Part shown: piece after piece, positions 1 through 10,544 of the stretch
Layout: each line of letters opens with the position of its first letter
How positions within the stretch are numbered: the first letter of the stretch is position 1
Program-made: the position numbers and the translations under genes
Source of the DNA: Loripinus fragilis
Lineage: Eukaryota > Mollusca > Bivalvia > Lucinida > Lucinidae
DNA: 64,000 nucleotides
Reading direction: 5' to 3'
Assembly: GCA_964019695.1 (NCBI GenBank)
Contig: OZ026524.1
Location: 18,965,509 to 19,029,508, forward strand
Notes under the pieces: model-generated
Database searches by the model: none
Told to the model about the DNA's origin: nothing
What the model saw: only the letters and a program-made list of their open reading frames with translations

Positions 1-484
1 GCAAATCATTATTCAGACGTGCGGTAAAATCATAACTGCATGAATATTGTTCCGTTAGCAAGGATGCCCGCTGATCATGTCCGTCGTTATTCTACAGATA
101 GAAATTTCTCAGGTAACAGTATAGACCCTGATCAGATACTTCATTATGCCCCACCTGATCTTTGTCAGCACAGTTACCCAGGGTACCCTTAAAGCTGATA
201 ATAAAAATCACATACATGTAGGGCATGGGAGAATGATTAATTAAAAAATGTTTTTTTTTTATCTTTAATTTAAAATTAAAGTTCTGTCTTATTGTATTTA
301 AAATGTTGGTTTTATGATAATATGCATAAATTCTATGTGTACAATATTGTACATGTACATATTTCATTAGTATTTTGGCGCAAACTACGCGCTGGCAGCT
401 GGACTTCTAATTTTTAGCCCCGGATTTCCACATTAAAGAGGGTGGAAGTCAGGACTTTCTGATTCAAAATGTTAGTGGAAGCAC
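1..484. other. No gene seen; AT-rich spacer
   Basis: AT-rich sequence with homopolymer runs around 248-260 and no reading frame that looks like a protein family. The boundary with the RT relic to the right is only approximate because the relic fades out near 485. Confidence 0.5.
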
Positions 485-1470
485 TGTAAGTTTATAAGGA
501 AATGTAGTAGAGAGAGTAGAGAAATCCTATGTAGACAAACCAGATGCTAGAAAACCTCTAGACTTCAATTTATTTGGAATTTCACCTGAATTTTTAATAG
601 ACCAAAATATTTTTTACCATTTCTTTCATAAACTGTTGTGCAATATTTAATGACATGGATTTAATCGCAGTGAGGCAAATGTCTAAAAGTGAATTTAGGT
701 TTAGGTGGCAGAAGATCTAAATTGTTGCAATACAATGAAATTATACTAGTAATAATCATAAAAATATTTAGTTTCCAACTATTTAAGGCATTGTACTCAA
801 CATGCTCTCGTTTACACCAGCGATTACAAAATTCCTGTAAGGCTCCTGCAATTTCCTCACAACGTGATTTGAAGTCTATTGGCAAAGGTAACCTATATCT
901 AAGCCCCTTACATATAATAGACCAAATTCTTGAATTAGTTATGATTTTTAAATCCCCTGTGACTATATGACCAACAGGTTGATTGCAATACTAAGAGTCT
1001 ATACAATTTTAGAGTCAGGAATAGAATTTCCAATATCAAGTTCTGTTACTAATTTGTTATAGTTAAAACAGTACTACGCATAGGTTTATTAAACTTATAA
1101 CAAATGATAGGGGATTCCTAATTTTCAAAATAAGAAGGTATAGAAGAGATAACAGATTTATCTTTAAATAAACTGGGTTAGTTAATAAATTCAATCCCTT
1201 GTTAACAAATTGAACTTTGATAAAATACCTAATATTATTAATTTTGGAGTCTATGTATGGCCAAAGTGCATTTTGAGTGTAACACCGGGTAAGAAGTGCT
1301 GCATCATAAATTTGTTGAGCTATATCATGGAATCTATTAGCCTCAATATCCAAATTACGAAGTGGAGATATAGAAAGAGTCAATCCTGGATTATTTATAC
1401 TTTTGATTATTACTTAAAATGCGCGTTAGAAAGAGACGATTCGATTAGGCTTTTTCCACAATAAAAGTTT
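485..1470 (-). pseudogene. Penelope-like RT relic, N-terminal part, internally deleted
   Basis: Degenerate coding sequence of the same lineage as the relic at 57020-58510. Read on the minus strand from high to low coordinates it gives NRFHDIAQQIYDAALLTRC (about 1330-1270), then ESPIICYKFNKPMRST (about 1110-1063), AGHIVTGDL (about 980-955), then CNRWCKREHVEYNALNSWKL (about 820-765). It then jumps near position 680 into IKYCTTVYERNG and, near 540-500, FLASGLST.DFSTL. The 57-kb copy carries a finger/linker stretch (KFGLFVDEDH...PYKSRFIANSS) ahead of IKYCTTVYERNG, and that stretch is missing here, so several hundred bases were deleted at about 680. Stops and frameshifts break all frames. The catalytic YLDD block is absent because the relic ends near 485. 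In life the enzyme would copy element RNA into DNA; this copy cannot. The Penelope-like assignment is by recognition of the family's sequence style. Confidence 0.7.
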
Positions 1471-1477
1471 AATAAAG

Positions 1478-1795
1478 AGAGGATTTTATATGCGTGCACA
1501 TGTTTTATTGAATTTATTAAACGAGTTGAGGAAAATAGAAAAGCATTTTATCTCTTTTTAGCAACGAGTATAAATTCAATAATATAAGAGCACAAATGTT
1601 AGATTATTTTATCATATGACATTAAGATTATTTTGAAGTCTCATTACTGACGTAAAAAGCATTATAATTGTGTCATTATATACGCAATGGTGTTATGGAC
1701 GTCATAATGTTTCCCGAAAATCTGTAATCCACTAGTGGTTTATCTATTTTATTACATGACGTTATGTCACTCCTAGACGCGACGTCATGTGATAA
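1478..1795 (-). repeat. Dispersed repeat, probable 5' region of the RT element
   Basis: This stretch matches 63062-63375 over its whole length. Shared blocks include 'gaatttattaaa', 'gcaacgagt', 'aaatctgtaa.ccact.gtgg' and 'agacgcga.gtca'. It lies directly upstream, on the minus strand, of the N-terminal RT relic, so it may be that element's 5' untranslated or promoter region. It holds several cyclic-AMP-response-like words (ctgacgt, gacgtcat). The role is inference from position. Confidence 0.5.
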
Positions 1796-2299
1796 TTACC
1801 AGTAAAATCCTTAAGTTTTATCAATACATGTAACTGGCATCAATCTTTAGGCATTAATTATATAGAATCATAGTTTGGATGCTGCTCATAAAATTTAAGT
1901 TGAAAGTTTCTGATAAGACTAAAGCTTACAACGTGTGCTAATAACATTAAAGCTAAAAATAGTCTCCAACATGCTCAAGAAGTCCACCACCTAATGCACA
2001 CAGAGCACACCCTTATAATTAGTCAACAACGTTATGCTTATAAGGCACTTTTAGTTTCTTTGATTTAGCGTGTATCTATCTATCAGAATTATCCATGTTT
2101 TTTTTATAAATAAAAACATGTTTGAAGTACAGAAAAAAGTGTGCTTTATAATATGAATTATAAGTAAGCAAATCTTTTAGACACTGAAGATCCTGTTTCC
2201 GATTTGGACGTTTCAATTACGAATCAAATGGTTTCATCTGAATTTTTTTACGTCTTGGCTGCTCAATTGTGCGTGACATTTTTGTCCTTTTGTAAATTT
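1796..2299. other. No gene seen
   Basis: AT-rich sequence without a recognisable coding frame, hairpin or repeat that I could match elsewhere in the window. Confidence 0.4.
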
Positions 2300-2385
2300 C
2301 CCTAGTGGTGTCCTGGGTCGGATGTGGTAGTTGCTTGTGTCGATTCATGATCGTAGCCATCTCCCTTACTTTCATGACTTGACTT
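2300..2385 (+). mobile_element. Retroelement 3' tail fragment, type I, degraded
   Basis: 'ggtgtcctgggtcggatgtggta' is split here by text rules, but the run from 2309 matches the tail at 43905-44140 ('tcctgggtcaggtgtggtac') and continues to 'gattcatgatcgtagcc', the counterpart of 'gattcctgatctttgcc'. No coding sequence is attached. Confidence 0.55.
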
Positions 2386-2659
2386 TGGAACTAATTAACT
2401 TCCTATTGTTTCTCGCCTTACCACCTCATCTCATGATGTATGTTTTCTTATAAATTACTCGTTGTCAGTGTGTAAGTTCGAATCAAAGTTGTTCAGCCTA
2501 AAAACATTCTACATTCTCTAAAGGAAGAGCATATTGTTGCAGCTTTGTACATCTGTACTACCGTCATAATTGTTGCCAGACGCAAAACTTATCAGAGGTA
2601 CATGTACCAACACCTAACTTGATCGGTAGATAAATATTGATGAGGAACTGTGCAGTGCA

Positions 2660-2882
2660 TAAGAGCCATAACTCTCTACTGCATACTTTAGGAGTTATTG
2701 CCCTTTGTTATTTTACATATTTGTATTTTTGGAGAGTAACACAAAAACTACTAGTCTAAGAGGTATCAACTTGAAAATTCATTCAGAAGGAGAGTTGCTG
2801 TGAACACGAACCATAACTCTCTTGCAAAATTAAGAAGTTATTGCCCGTTATTATTTTATACTTATATTTTGTCTGGAATATA
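2660..2882 (+). repeat. Short tandem relic (cataactctc / ttattgccc units), interrupted
   Basis: A unit beginning 'cataactctctactgc' near 2665 recurs as 'cataactctcttgc' near 2812. Each is followed by 'agttattgccc'. The second unit was interrupted by the tail insertion at 2883-3126 and resumes at 3127. Confidence 0.5.
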
Positions 2883-3126
2883 CTATTATTTTTATTTTTT
2901 TTATTGTTACTCCCATTGTGGGAGTCTGTAAATGTTGTATGTTTTGTTGTATGTTACTTTATATCCATTCTAGTATTGCAATCATCTTGATGGGGATAGA
3001 GATAGCTGGTTGCTTTGCTTAATTTGTCTTCCTGGTGTCTCATGATGGTTGAGCGGCTCTTCCTCGCGGTGCAATGGGGTTTTCTGTGGTTTGTGATTGC
3101 GGTATTTCCTGATCATACTCACTTAC
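2883..3126 (+). mobile_element. Type II retroelement 3' tail with long target duplication
   Basis: A 5'-truncated, tail-only insertion nearly identical to the 3' end of the 56430-57015 region (opposite strand). It shares 'actcccattgtgggagtctg', 'ccattctagtattgcaa', 'gagcggctcttcctcgcggt' and the terminus 'cctgatcatactcactta'. About 31 bp of target sequence is present on both sides (2852-2882 and 3127-3158, including 'atacttatattttgtc') with a few differences. That supports an RNA-primed insertion with a long target-site duplication. Confidence 0.8.
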
Positions 3127-3159
3127 TATTTTTATACTTATATTTTGTCCAGAATATAT

Positions 3160-4616
3160 CTCAAAAACTATAAGAGGGTTAACATTAAACGTAAATGGTA
3201 GATAAAAAATGACTGGATCAAATAAGCATATTCGGCCCCAAAACAGTGGTCCTGCTAAAATCTTTTTGACCTAAGAAAAGGCCATGGTCGAACCGCCGCC
3301 GACGGCCTTGTTTGGTGAAGCTGTATTATTTCTAAATCACTGCGGATGCGCAGACTGGTCTTTGCCTTTGTTGTTTTCAAACCACCAAAGACAGTTTTTC
3401 TAACGTCGTGGCCCATATTATATTTTAAAAAAATTCAGTACTCAACTGCTGTTTTAAGACTCCATTCAGAACACACGAATAGTGCACAAACATGTATTAC
3501 ATTTGGAGATTCTTGATTTCAATCAGATGTATGCATGCTCCAATTTGAAAAAAAAATAAAAGCACATTTTATGTTACAGTAATGACAATTATTTCCAATA
3601 ATTCTGGTAAAACATTGAAATGGTATAATTGGGTATCCTGTTAGGCCTCTTTCGTTAGACAAATACCATCGATACCTTGACTTACAGAGATATAATCGAT
3701 TTTGCGATATAGTCGCCGCAGTGTAAGGGGGACAATTGACTTATCGATTATCTAGGTGATCAAGAACCATAACTGACCTGTTAAGTCGGACAATAGTTAT
3801 ATTTGTTGCATCTTAAAACAACTGAAAGAAGACACATTTTAGTAGCCGATTCCACAATCGGGGTGCAGTACACGAGAACGAGTCATCAATTATTGTCGTT
3901 TGCTAAATTTGCGGCATAGGAACCGTTACAGTTAAGATACATGTATATATTTAAGCATGCAGATGCAGCTACATGTATCTAGTGGAGCTATATCACGGGG
4001 GTAATACCAATTTCGCTATTTTTGCTGGCGACCGGGACGGTACTGCTTAAAGCTGCTATCGACCGAGGAGTACGGCATGCGACCGGTCGGTACGGCTGTC
4101 GACAGATAAACAAACCATCAAATGCGACGGTAAGCGTGCTAATTTAGTGTGTATTCCTACATTTTTGGTGTTTAAACCGTTTCTTGGATAGCTTGCTATT
4201 GTTATAAATTATTTGCAGGCCTGGCTATTAGCCTGTTTTAACGCTGTGCGTACTTCAACAGATATTCACCAAAACATAAATAAAATCAGTATTCCCAAAA
4301 AGATTTGCAAATCGAGGCGATATGATGCAGATATATAATAAACATACATGATTACCTTTAATCTGTGAATGTGCATGTTGTAATATGCCTCTGTGGTATT
4401 TTTTTATATTTTTTGTGATCTGCTGTCAATGAACAGTAAATTTGCTGGTTACGGTTGTCGCCGTTTACTTGATACGGATGTTGACGATTCAACGAGAATG
4501 TAAACAGATATCGTTGCTGGAAAATTAACAGGTCAGCGCTGAAAAATCTAACTTTCTACGTCATTTAGTTTTTGGTCATGTTTTAGGACCCTGTCTACAG
4601 TTTTTTTAGTCATACT
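3160..4616. other. No gene seen
   Basis: No coding frame stands out. The stretch 4028-4110 is unusually GC-rich with repeated 'gaccg...gtacgg' words, but I could not match it to another copy in the window. Confidence 0.4.
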
Positions 4617-4770
4617 GAGACCTTTTCCTGTCTTCCTGGGTTGAACTAGCACTAAACAGCGGTTATAGTGTCTGGCTCAAGGAAAGAGCTCACTGTCTCT
4701 GACGACTCTCGAACTAGGTACCATTCGATCCCCAGTCCAATGCTCTACCAATCTGAGCCACCACTGTGAT
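4617..4770 (-). mobile_element. tRNA-derived SINE, degraded
   Basis: On the minus strand it has a tRNA-like head (A-box remnant near 'tggctcagattgg', B-box remnant near 'gatcgaatgg') and a body containing 'ttgagccagacac', 'ttagtgctagttcaaccc' and 'aggaagacagg'. The same order occurs in the better copy at 5121-5300. Confidence 0.6.
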
Positions 4771-4865
4771 TGGTACGAGCCGTTTGGATTAACATATTGG
4801 ACTACAGCTTGTAATGAACCATTAATATGCACAATCAGTTATGTATTACTCCGTGTGTTTTCTAG

Positions 4866-5025
4866 TTTTGCAATTAAATTGGCGAGGAAGAGAGAGCTGG
4901 TTGCTTTGGTTTAATTGTCTTCCCTATATCATGTGACTGTGTTCTGCTGCTCTTCCTCGTGTGGCTGTGGGTTAGTCTGCATTGTGTGATTGTGGTATTT
5001 CCTGACAATGCTCACTTAATTTTGA
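4866..5025 (+). mobile_element. Type II retroelement 3' tail, diverged
   Basis: The order 'ggaagagagagctggttgct', 'cttcctcgtgtggctg', 'tgattgtggtatttcctgac', 'gctcactta' is that of the tail at 2883-3126 and of the minus-strand tail at 56430-56740. Truncated at its 5' side. Confidence 0.65.
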
Positions 5026-5120
5026 ATGTTAAATGTGAAGCGGAAAACAGCAGTTTTTGCATATAAGTACAGCAAATGTTAAGACGTGTGTACATCTGCA
5101 AATTTTCATTTGAAATTTCT

Positions 5121-5300
5121 GGGAGCGCAATGGCTCAGTGGTAGAGTGCATGTCTGGAGACTGAACAGCTGCGGGTTCGAACCTCACTGGCGTTGTGCGC
5201 TTGAGCAAGTCACATTAATCCTTTAGAAGTATTAGTTCAGCCAAAGAAGACCTGTCAGGATATAGCTGAAAAAGTGTTGAATGAAATCAAACAAACAAAC
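5121..5300 (+). mobile_element. tRNA-derived SINE, best-preserved copy
   Basis: The tRNA-like head starts 'gggagcgcaatggctcagtg'. It has an internal pol III A box (TGGCTCAGTGG, 5131-5141) and B box (GGTTCGAACC, 5174-5183). The body 'ttgagcaagtcac...' ends in an A/C-rich tail 'aaatcaaacaaacaaac'. The head does not fold into a full functional tRNA, and the tail marks it as a retroposed SINE. Other copies lie at 4617, 6741, 39045 and 62492. Confidence 0.8.
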
Positions 5301-5397
5301 AGAAACTTCTGCCAATGTGACCAGTGTTCAGACATTTTGTTAAGAGTGCGTAGCATAAAATTAATTTTCTTATTTCTCGGTCGAAATATTTGTTGTG

Positions 5398-5442
5398 GGT
5401 ACTCAAAAGAACCGTCTCAATGAGACAGTTATTTAGAGCACC
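5398..5442. repeat. Hairpin repeat, 'gtactcaaaa' family, copy 1
   Basis: Imperfect palindrome around 'accgtctcaatgagacagtt'. Arms 'gtactcaaaa' and the degenerate 'ttagagcacc' face each other. Copies at 20738-20782 and 44249-44288 share the core and flanking words. Confidence 0.65.
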
Positions 5443-5449
5443 AACATAC

Positions 5450-6740
5450 ATTTATGTTTAAACAGATATATAATATTTTACTCTCCAAAAATTGTTTATC
5501 TAAACCTGCCTGTTCGGGCCTAGCATGCGACAATAGAGATGCTGAATGACCCTTTCTCTGGTTTGTGCCTGATGTAGGCTGCAAAACCTCTATAAATAGA
5601 CCAATTCATACCGTAATATTCTCGCGGTTATCCCATTTTTTAGACCCAATCAAATCATCCCTAAACATTCATATGTCTCTACTATTGTAATCGGATAAAT
5701 GAGACTTACACAAGTAGTTCCAGTCGAAAGTTACACTATTTCAGGGCTATACACAGAATCATTTCAGGGGAAAGTGTGTCTTTCACGGTCAAATCGAAAT
5801 GCTTTTTTATTATACAATCTGTTTTATTTATAATAAATTATATCGTATTATAATTATTTAGATCTATTTTTTATTTGTTATTACTTTAGGGTAAAGAAGG
5901 CTTACACAAATAATTCTAATTTGGTGCCCTGTTGATAGGTATATCTAGGGGATGGAACCAGACTAAAATAATTCCTCTTAAACTTACATGGACTGTCAGT
6001 CTAACTGACCTTGGTAAAAGGTTCCTGGCTAAACGTTTAATATATCCACATATATTACATGTAACACTGAAAACCAACAATTGTCTATTTGGACACGGAC
6101 GTCATAGTTTGGAAATCATATTGGTCCAAGTTTTAAAATTCAATGTTAAATTCTTTTATTACAGCCAATTTTATCAAAACACAGACAGGCTTTCCAGGTG
6201 TAAGGTTACTGATAATGCGTATTCATTTGATACGGCGACCTAATTATGATGGCCGTTTTACATGCAAAGTTAGTCTCTGATTTGAAGAACCCATTAAGTG
6301 ATGTACTGTTACCTGATTAGCCAGGGATCATTTGGGGAAACATTAAATCTCAAATAATTATTAGATAATCATCCACTGCTGGTCAAATTCGTTTTGGTTA
6401 ATCTTTTGAGAAGTACTGGGGTAATTTTACATAAAATGTTGATTCCAACACAATTCAGTCCAGCATTCACCATTTGCATCCTAGAGCTATCGCATCTAGT
6501 TTAGACCAATATAGTAAACCCACTACATCCTGCCTGGAGTCGTCATAATTTCTATAAAATGAGGTATATTTCTGTTTAGGTATCTTAGTAAACAATGCAG
6601 ACCAGATTGAATTCCACAATATGCCTTTTCCTCAACGGCTCAATCACAGCTGAGCATTATTTCTGGAGCAATGATTCTGGGCTGATGACATCAATTTGTC
6701 CTTAAGCTGAATTCATGAATATACTACACGTACCTTTATT
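5450..6740. other. No gene seen
   Basis: AT-rich with microscale inverted words only. An open frame of 103 codons at 5932-6243 shows no domain, no splice context and no relation to any other copy, so I treat it as chance. Confidence 0.45.
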
Positions 6741-6940
6741 GTTTGATTTGATTCTTTATGTCCAAGACAACATTTTTTTCAGTTATGTGCGGACGTGTCA
6801 GCCTGGGTTGAACCAGTACTAAGCAAGTATTAATATGTCTTGCTCAAGGAAACAATACAGTGACGCCGGTGATGCTCGAACTCGCAACTGCTTGAATTGG
6901 TCTCGGGTCAAACACTCTAATATTGAGCCACTGCGCTCCC
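6741..6940 (-). mobile_element. tRNA-derived SINE
   Basis: A full-length-looking minus-strand copy. The head near 6940 reads 'gggagcgcagtggctcaata' and the B box region reads 'gcgagttcgagc'. The body is 'ttgagcaagacat...ctggttcaacccagg', and the tail 'gaatcaaatcaaac' lies at 6741-6756. It matches the plus-strand SINE at 5121-5300. Confidence 0.75.
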
Positions 6941-7308
6941 ATACTGAATTATGTTTTTTTTCTATTTCTTGGAACTGCATCAAGGCGACCGAATGAGAAA
7001 CATAGATCACCGTTGCTTGTGCAGGCTGATCAGAGATTAAGGATTTTAACAGCCATGATACACGCAGGCATGTCAGACTTTACTACTTCGGGATGGCGAG
7101 CAGGGCAGATCATCATTCCCCTGCAAATTGTTCTTTTAACACAATTTCTGATTTTTGGCTGTCTGCTATCTAAAAATTCCCAAACTCATTTTTTGTCATC
7201 CATTTCACTCTGGGCATAAAATGTTTATATGAACACAAGTTAAGTCATAAATTCTGATAATAGAGCTAGCGATTTTATATGGGCCATTAGCATGACAGCG
7301 GAACTGAA

Positions 7309-7330
7309 GGTCCCAGGAATTCCTGGGACC
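7309..7330. repeat. Perfect 22-bp palindrome
   Basis: Perfect inverted repeat with arms 'ggtcccaggaa' and 'ttcctgggacc' and no loop. Weaker symmetry extends outward ('ctgaa' / 'ttcag'). Probably the centre of a short foldback element. Confidence 0.6.
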
Positions 7331-7514
7331 AGCTCTTCAGACTTTACCAGGCTCTGAGATTGAGCAAAGAAGAATTATGCAGAGAAAATGTGTGTCCAGT
7401 AGCAGTAATTTTCCTTGAACTCAGAGCCTAGGCAAGGCTATCACAAAGTGGAATACTCTTTGCATGCTGGTAATTTCGCAGTGTGGAAAAATGTGTGGTA
7501 ATAAGTTAAACCTA

Positions 7515-7640
7515 GTCAACAGTTTTTCAGTTATGTTTGGATGCGTTGAACCAGCACTAAGTAAAAATTGGCTGTGTCTACTAGTGTTTTCTGCTGATAA
7601 CCTTTGCAAACAGTGTGGATCCAGATCAGACCCTAACAAA
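7515..7640. repeat. SINE tail fragment next to a stem-loop element fragment
   Basis: 'ggatgcgttgaaccagcac' repeats the SINE body seen at 6800-6830. From 7590, 'ctgctgataacctttgcaaa' and 'gtgtggatccagatcagacc' repeat the left half of the stem-loop family at 22.1-23.0 kb. The right arm is lost. Confidence 0.5.
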
Positions 7641-8206
7641 ACGTCGGACCTCTGTTTTCCACTCTGATGCCCGTTTGCACGCCCGTTTTGTGCTTCTCCA
7701 ATAACGCTTTTTGTTTACTTATACGTTTATATGACGTGAAACATTTATCGCAAAGACGCTGAGCGCGGGAATTTGGAGTTTTGCCTGTTCCAAAAACTCC
7801 GTTATGTCTGAAATAATTCAAAATAACTGGAAAACCAGCCTTGTTCGGTAAAAATTGAAAATGGACACTTGACTGATAAAAATAAAATATAAAAACAGTC
7901 GAATCTCGTAATTTCGAAGTCAAAGGTACTGGAGATTTTATTTCAAATTATCGAAAATTCGAATTATAGGAAGCTTGTGACACTGTGACAACAGTGACAC
8001 AATAATTACAATTGGTGTTAGCTATTAAACCATTTCTTCAACAATCTAGGCATTCCCTTTCACTTATATAGAAACTAGTATGAACATTTGTTGATGTAGT
8101 CAAATCAATTTTAATTTCCATCACTTCATGAGGTCGGGTCTTTGATATGGCCATATCTTTTCTTGTTCTGTTGACTTTCTGAGTATACATGTATTCCGAT
8201 GATCAC

Positions 8207-8288
8207 CCAGCAGGCATATAACCTTGACTCAACATTGATTCAATGTTGATTCAACTTCTCTGTTGAGTCAGCGATGTGTGCCTGCTGG
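8207..8288. mobile_element. 82-bp miniature inverted-repeat element
   Basis: Perfect 10-bp terminal inverted repeats 'ccagcaggca' (8207-8216) and 'tgcctgctgg' (8279-8288). Inner arms 'tgactcaaca' and 'tgttgagtca' also pair, with 'ttgattcaa' words between. The element is too short to code for anything and is compatible with a MITE or fossil stem-loop. Confidence 0.65.
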
Positions 8289-9780
8289 ACAGATCAGCAA
8301 GTGCGAATCCGGGGAGGGGGACGATTAGTTAACTTTACCTGATAATTGTTCTGAAAATTTTTCATGAAAATGAAATAATTTTGGTTCAAAGCAAACCCCT
8401 TGAATTCCCCGGGACCTAATTGATCAGACGACTCTATGTTATGGTACAGCACGCAGAGGTGTAAGGGGTAGGGCGTAGGGGGTCTGATATAGTTTATGTG
8501 CGGGGGGATAAGGGGGCAAATTTTGTGTTTTAGGGTGATTCCCGGGGGTGATTACCTCTGATTGGAAGCATTTTTGGAAACGATGTTTCCAGTGGTATCA
8601 TATACACAACATACACACAAAATCCCAATACCATTTAACCCCCGTTCAACATTGCTATCCAGTCCGCATCTCTAGACCGTTACAGCCTGTGTCACCGGGA
8701 ACCAAATGACCTTATTCTAGCAACCCCTGTGCTGCTGCTAGACAAAGAAAAAATATCGCTATTTATAAGTTTGTTGCGGTTTTCAGCTCTGAATATACAC
8801 CCAATGGTCAGAAAAAACGTTATTGTGCTTGAAAACTTGACAATTGAAAGCTTAAATATTATTGAAACATAATTATTAGCTTATTTGTACATCAATCGGA
8901 GAGGGTCTCAATGGGGTACCTTAAAAATCAGTATTTAGTTTGTTAAAATAACACTAATCAGTTTAATTTAAGGACAGAAATCAGTGACAAAAAATCATTT
9001 TGTAATGCTGAAATGTGCTAACTTGTAAAAATGGGTTTTATGATGACGCTAATTGCTAAATATTTGGGACAAATTCGCAAATCAGTTAACCCCATTGAAT
9101 ACCTCAAACGAGCGTCAGAAAAAACAATGCAATAGCATGAGAAAACCTGCTCTTGTACGACAACAAACCGTTTGTAATATCTATGGTGCCAACCGGATAT
9201 AGCAGTTAAAAGTTATATATCTTGCAATAGTTTTTTATCATTATTATGTTTATATTTTCTTTGCTTTTAAACATTACGAGACGGGCAATAAACGCTGCCC
9301 TGCTCTTTCGTCGTAAACCTGAAGAAGACCCGTTTTCTTGTGGATTGCTCATGTGTTCCCACACTTTCCACTAAAATAATTCTAAAAATATAGTGCGTTA
9401 GGTATTAGTTAATAATAGAGTTTTATGGACAGAATGATAGCCGTGGCGTTTGAAATGTAGTCAATTGCACGAAAAGACTTTCGGTAGACAGTAACGAATA
9501 ATAATAACCTTCTTTTCGTTTCGCGCAATAAAATCATCACAGGCGCTGACGTATACAGCCATACTTCTTTGTTTCTATGATTTGTCGGTCTACCCAGATA
9601 AACCGGTAAAAGGAGGGGAATGGATAAAATGTTCTAAAAACTAAAAACTAAAGTACACTGTACAATATATCACACGGTGGAAAACAATTGAAAAATTTAC
9701 AAACACCACCACAAGAAGTTCTATGTACAACACTGAGCTTTTTCAATTAGTTTAATGGCTCGAGAGATTGGATAGATTTG
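8289..9780. other. No gene seen
   Basis: Mixed-composition spacer. 8460-8550 is G-rich ('gtaaggggtagggcgtaggg'). No convincing coding frame or repeat match. Confidence 0.4.
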
Positions 9781-9800
9781 CACAGCCGTTTATGTGAGGG

Positions 9801-9836
9801 CCAATCCATAAGCAACAAGGTGGCCGGGTATAAAAG
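9801..9836 (+). promoter_or_regulatory. Candidate core promoter: CCAAT plus TATA box
   Basis: CCAAT at 9801-9805 and TATAAAAG at 9829-9836, followed by a short GC-rich stretch ('gaccgcgcggccctg'), are spaced like a pol II core promoter. No convincing first exon follows. The only downstream open frame (10015-10224) ends in an (AAT)n run. It may be fortuitous. Confidence 0.3.
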
Positions 9837-10185
9837 CCATGACCGCGCGGCCCTGCTTCACCAAACTGCCGCACCGGAAATATTTTTCCTTTCCCGAAGC
9901 TCTAATAGAAAGCTGTAATTGCATATTTTTCGCCCTATCATCTGCAAATAGTATTATTAACAATTGCCAATAAAAATGCGTTAGTTTTCCAGAAATAATG
10001 ATTTTAATGGCGATTTGACATGTGTCAGGGGTATGAAAGCCCCTGCCGCGCCGTGCCGTTCCACTTGCATTAGTGGCAGTTCAACGTATTTTTTTTTTAC
10101 AGCTGGAACACTGTCCTGTGTGCATTTTTTTGAAATCATGGCAAGAATGATTCTGAGTGGGTGCTTTTGGCATGCAATGGAATCT

Positions 10186-10208
10186 ATTAATAATAATAAT
10201 AATAATAA
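10186..10208. repeat. (AAT)n microsatellite
   Basis: About seven uninterrupted 'taa' units. Confidence 0.85.
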
Positions 10209-10544
10209 CGCACACACTCAATAGGCCCCTTTTCATGCGTTGTTACAGCTGGACAATTAACTGGCCAGTTAAACTTGTTCACGGTCCGCTTGCATCATAA
10301 TATATAATCAAGAGAATCATTAAATAAATAATTTAGAAACCTATATAATCCTGACTTTGATCAATAATAGAACCAAACAAGCTCATTAAAGATGTACACA
10401 TGCCTTAAATCTTATCAATTATAGTGCGATTAACGGATTCTAACACCTTCTTTAACCATTTATGATTAAAGAATTTCTAAACAAGAAATATCACAGTAAC
10501 GTGACCAAAGGAATTGGTCTAGCTTAAGACACATTTGAAGAAAG

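Noticed and set aside
5121..5195. Functional tRNA gene
   Set aside because: A and B boxes are good, but the acceptor stem does not pair and the sequence continues into a SINE body with an A/C-rich tail.
5932..6243. 103-codon open frame
   Set aside because: No recognisable family, no signal peptide or splice context, and AT-driven composition.
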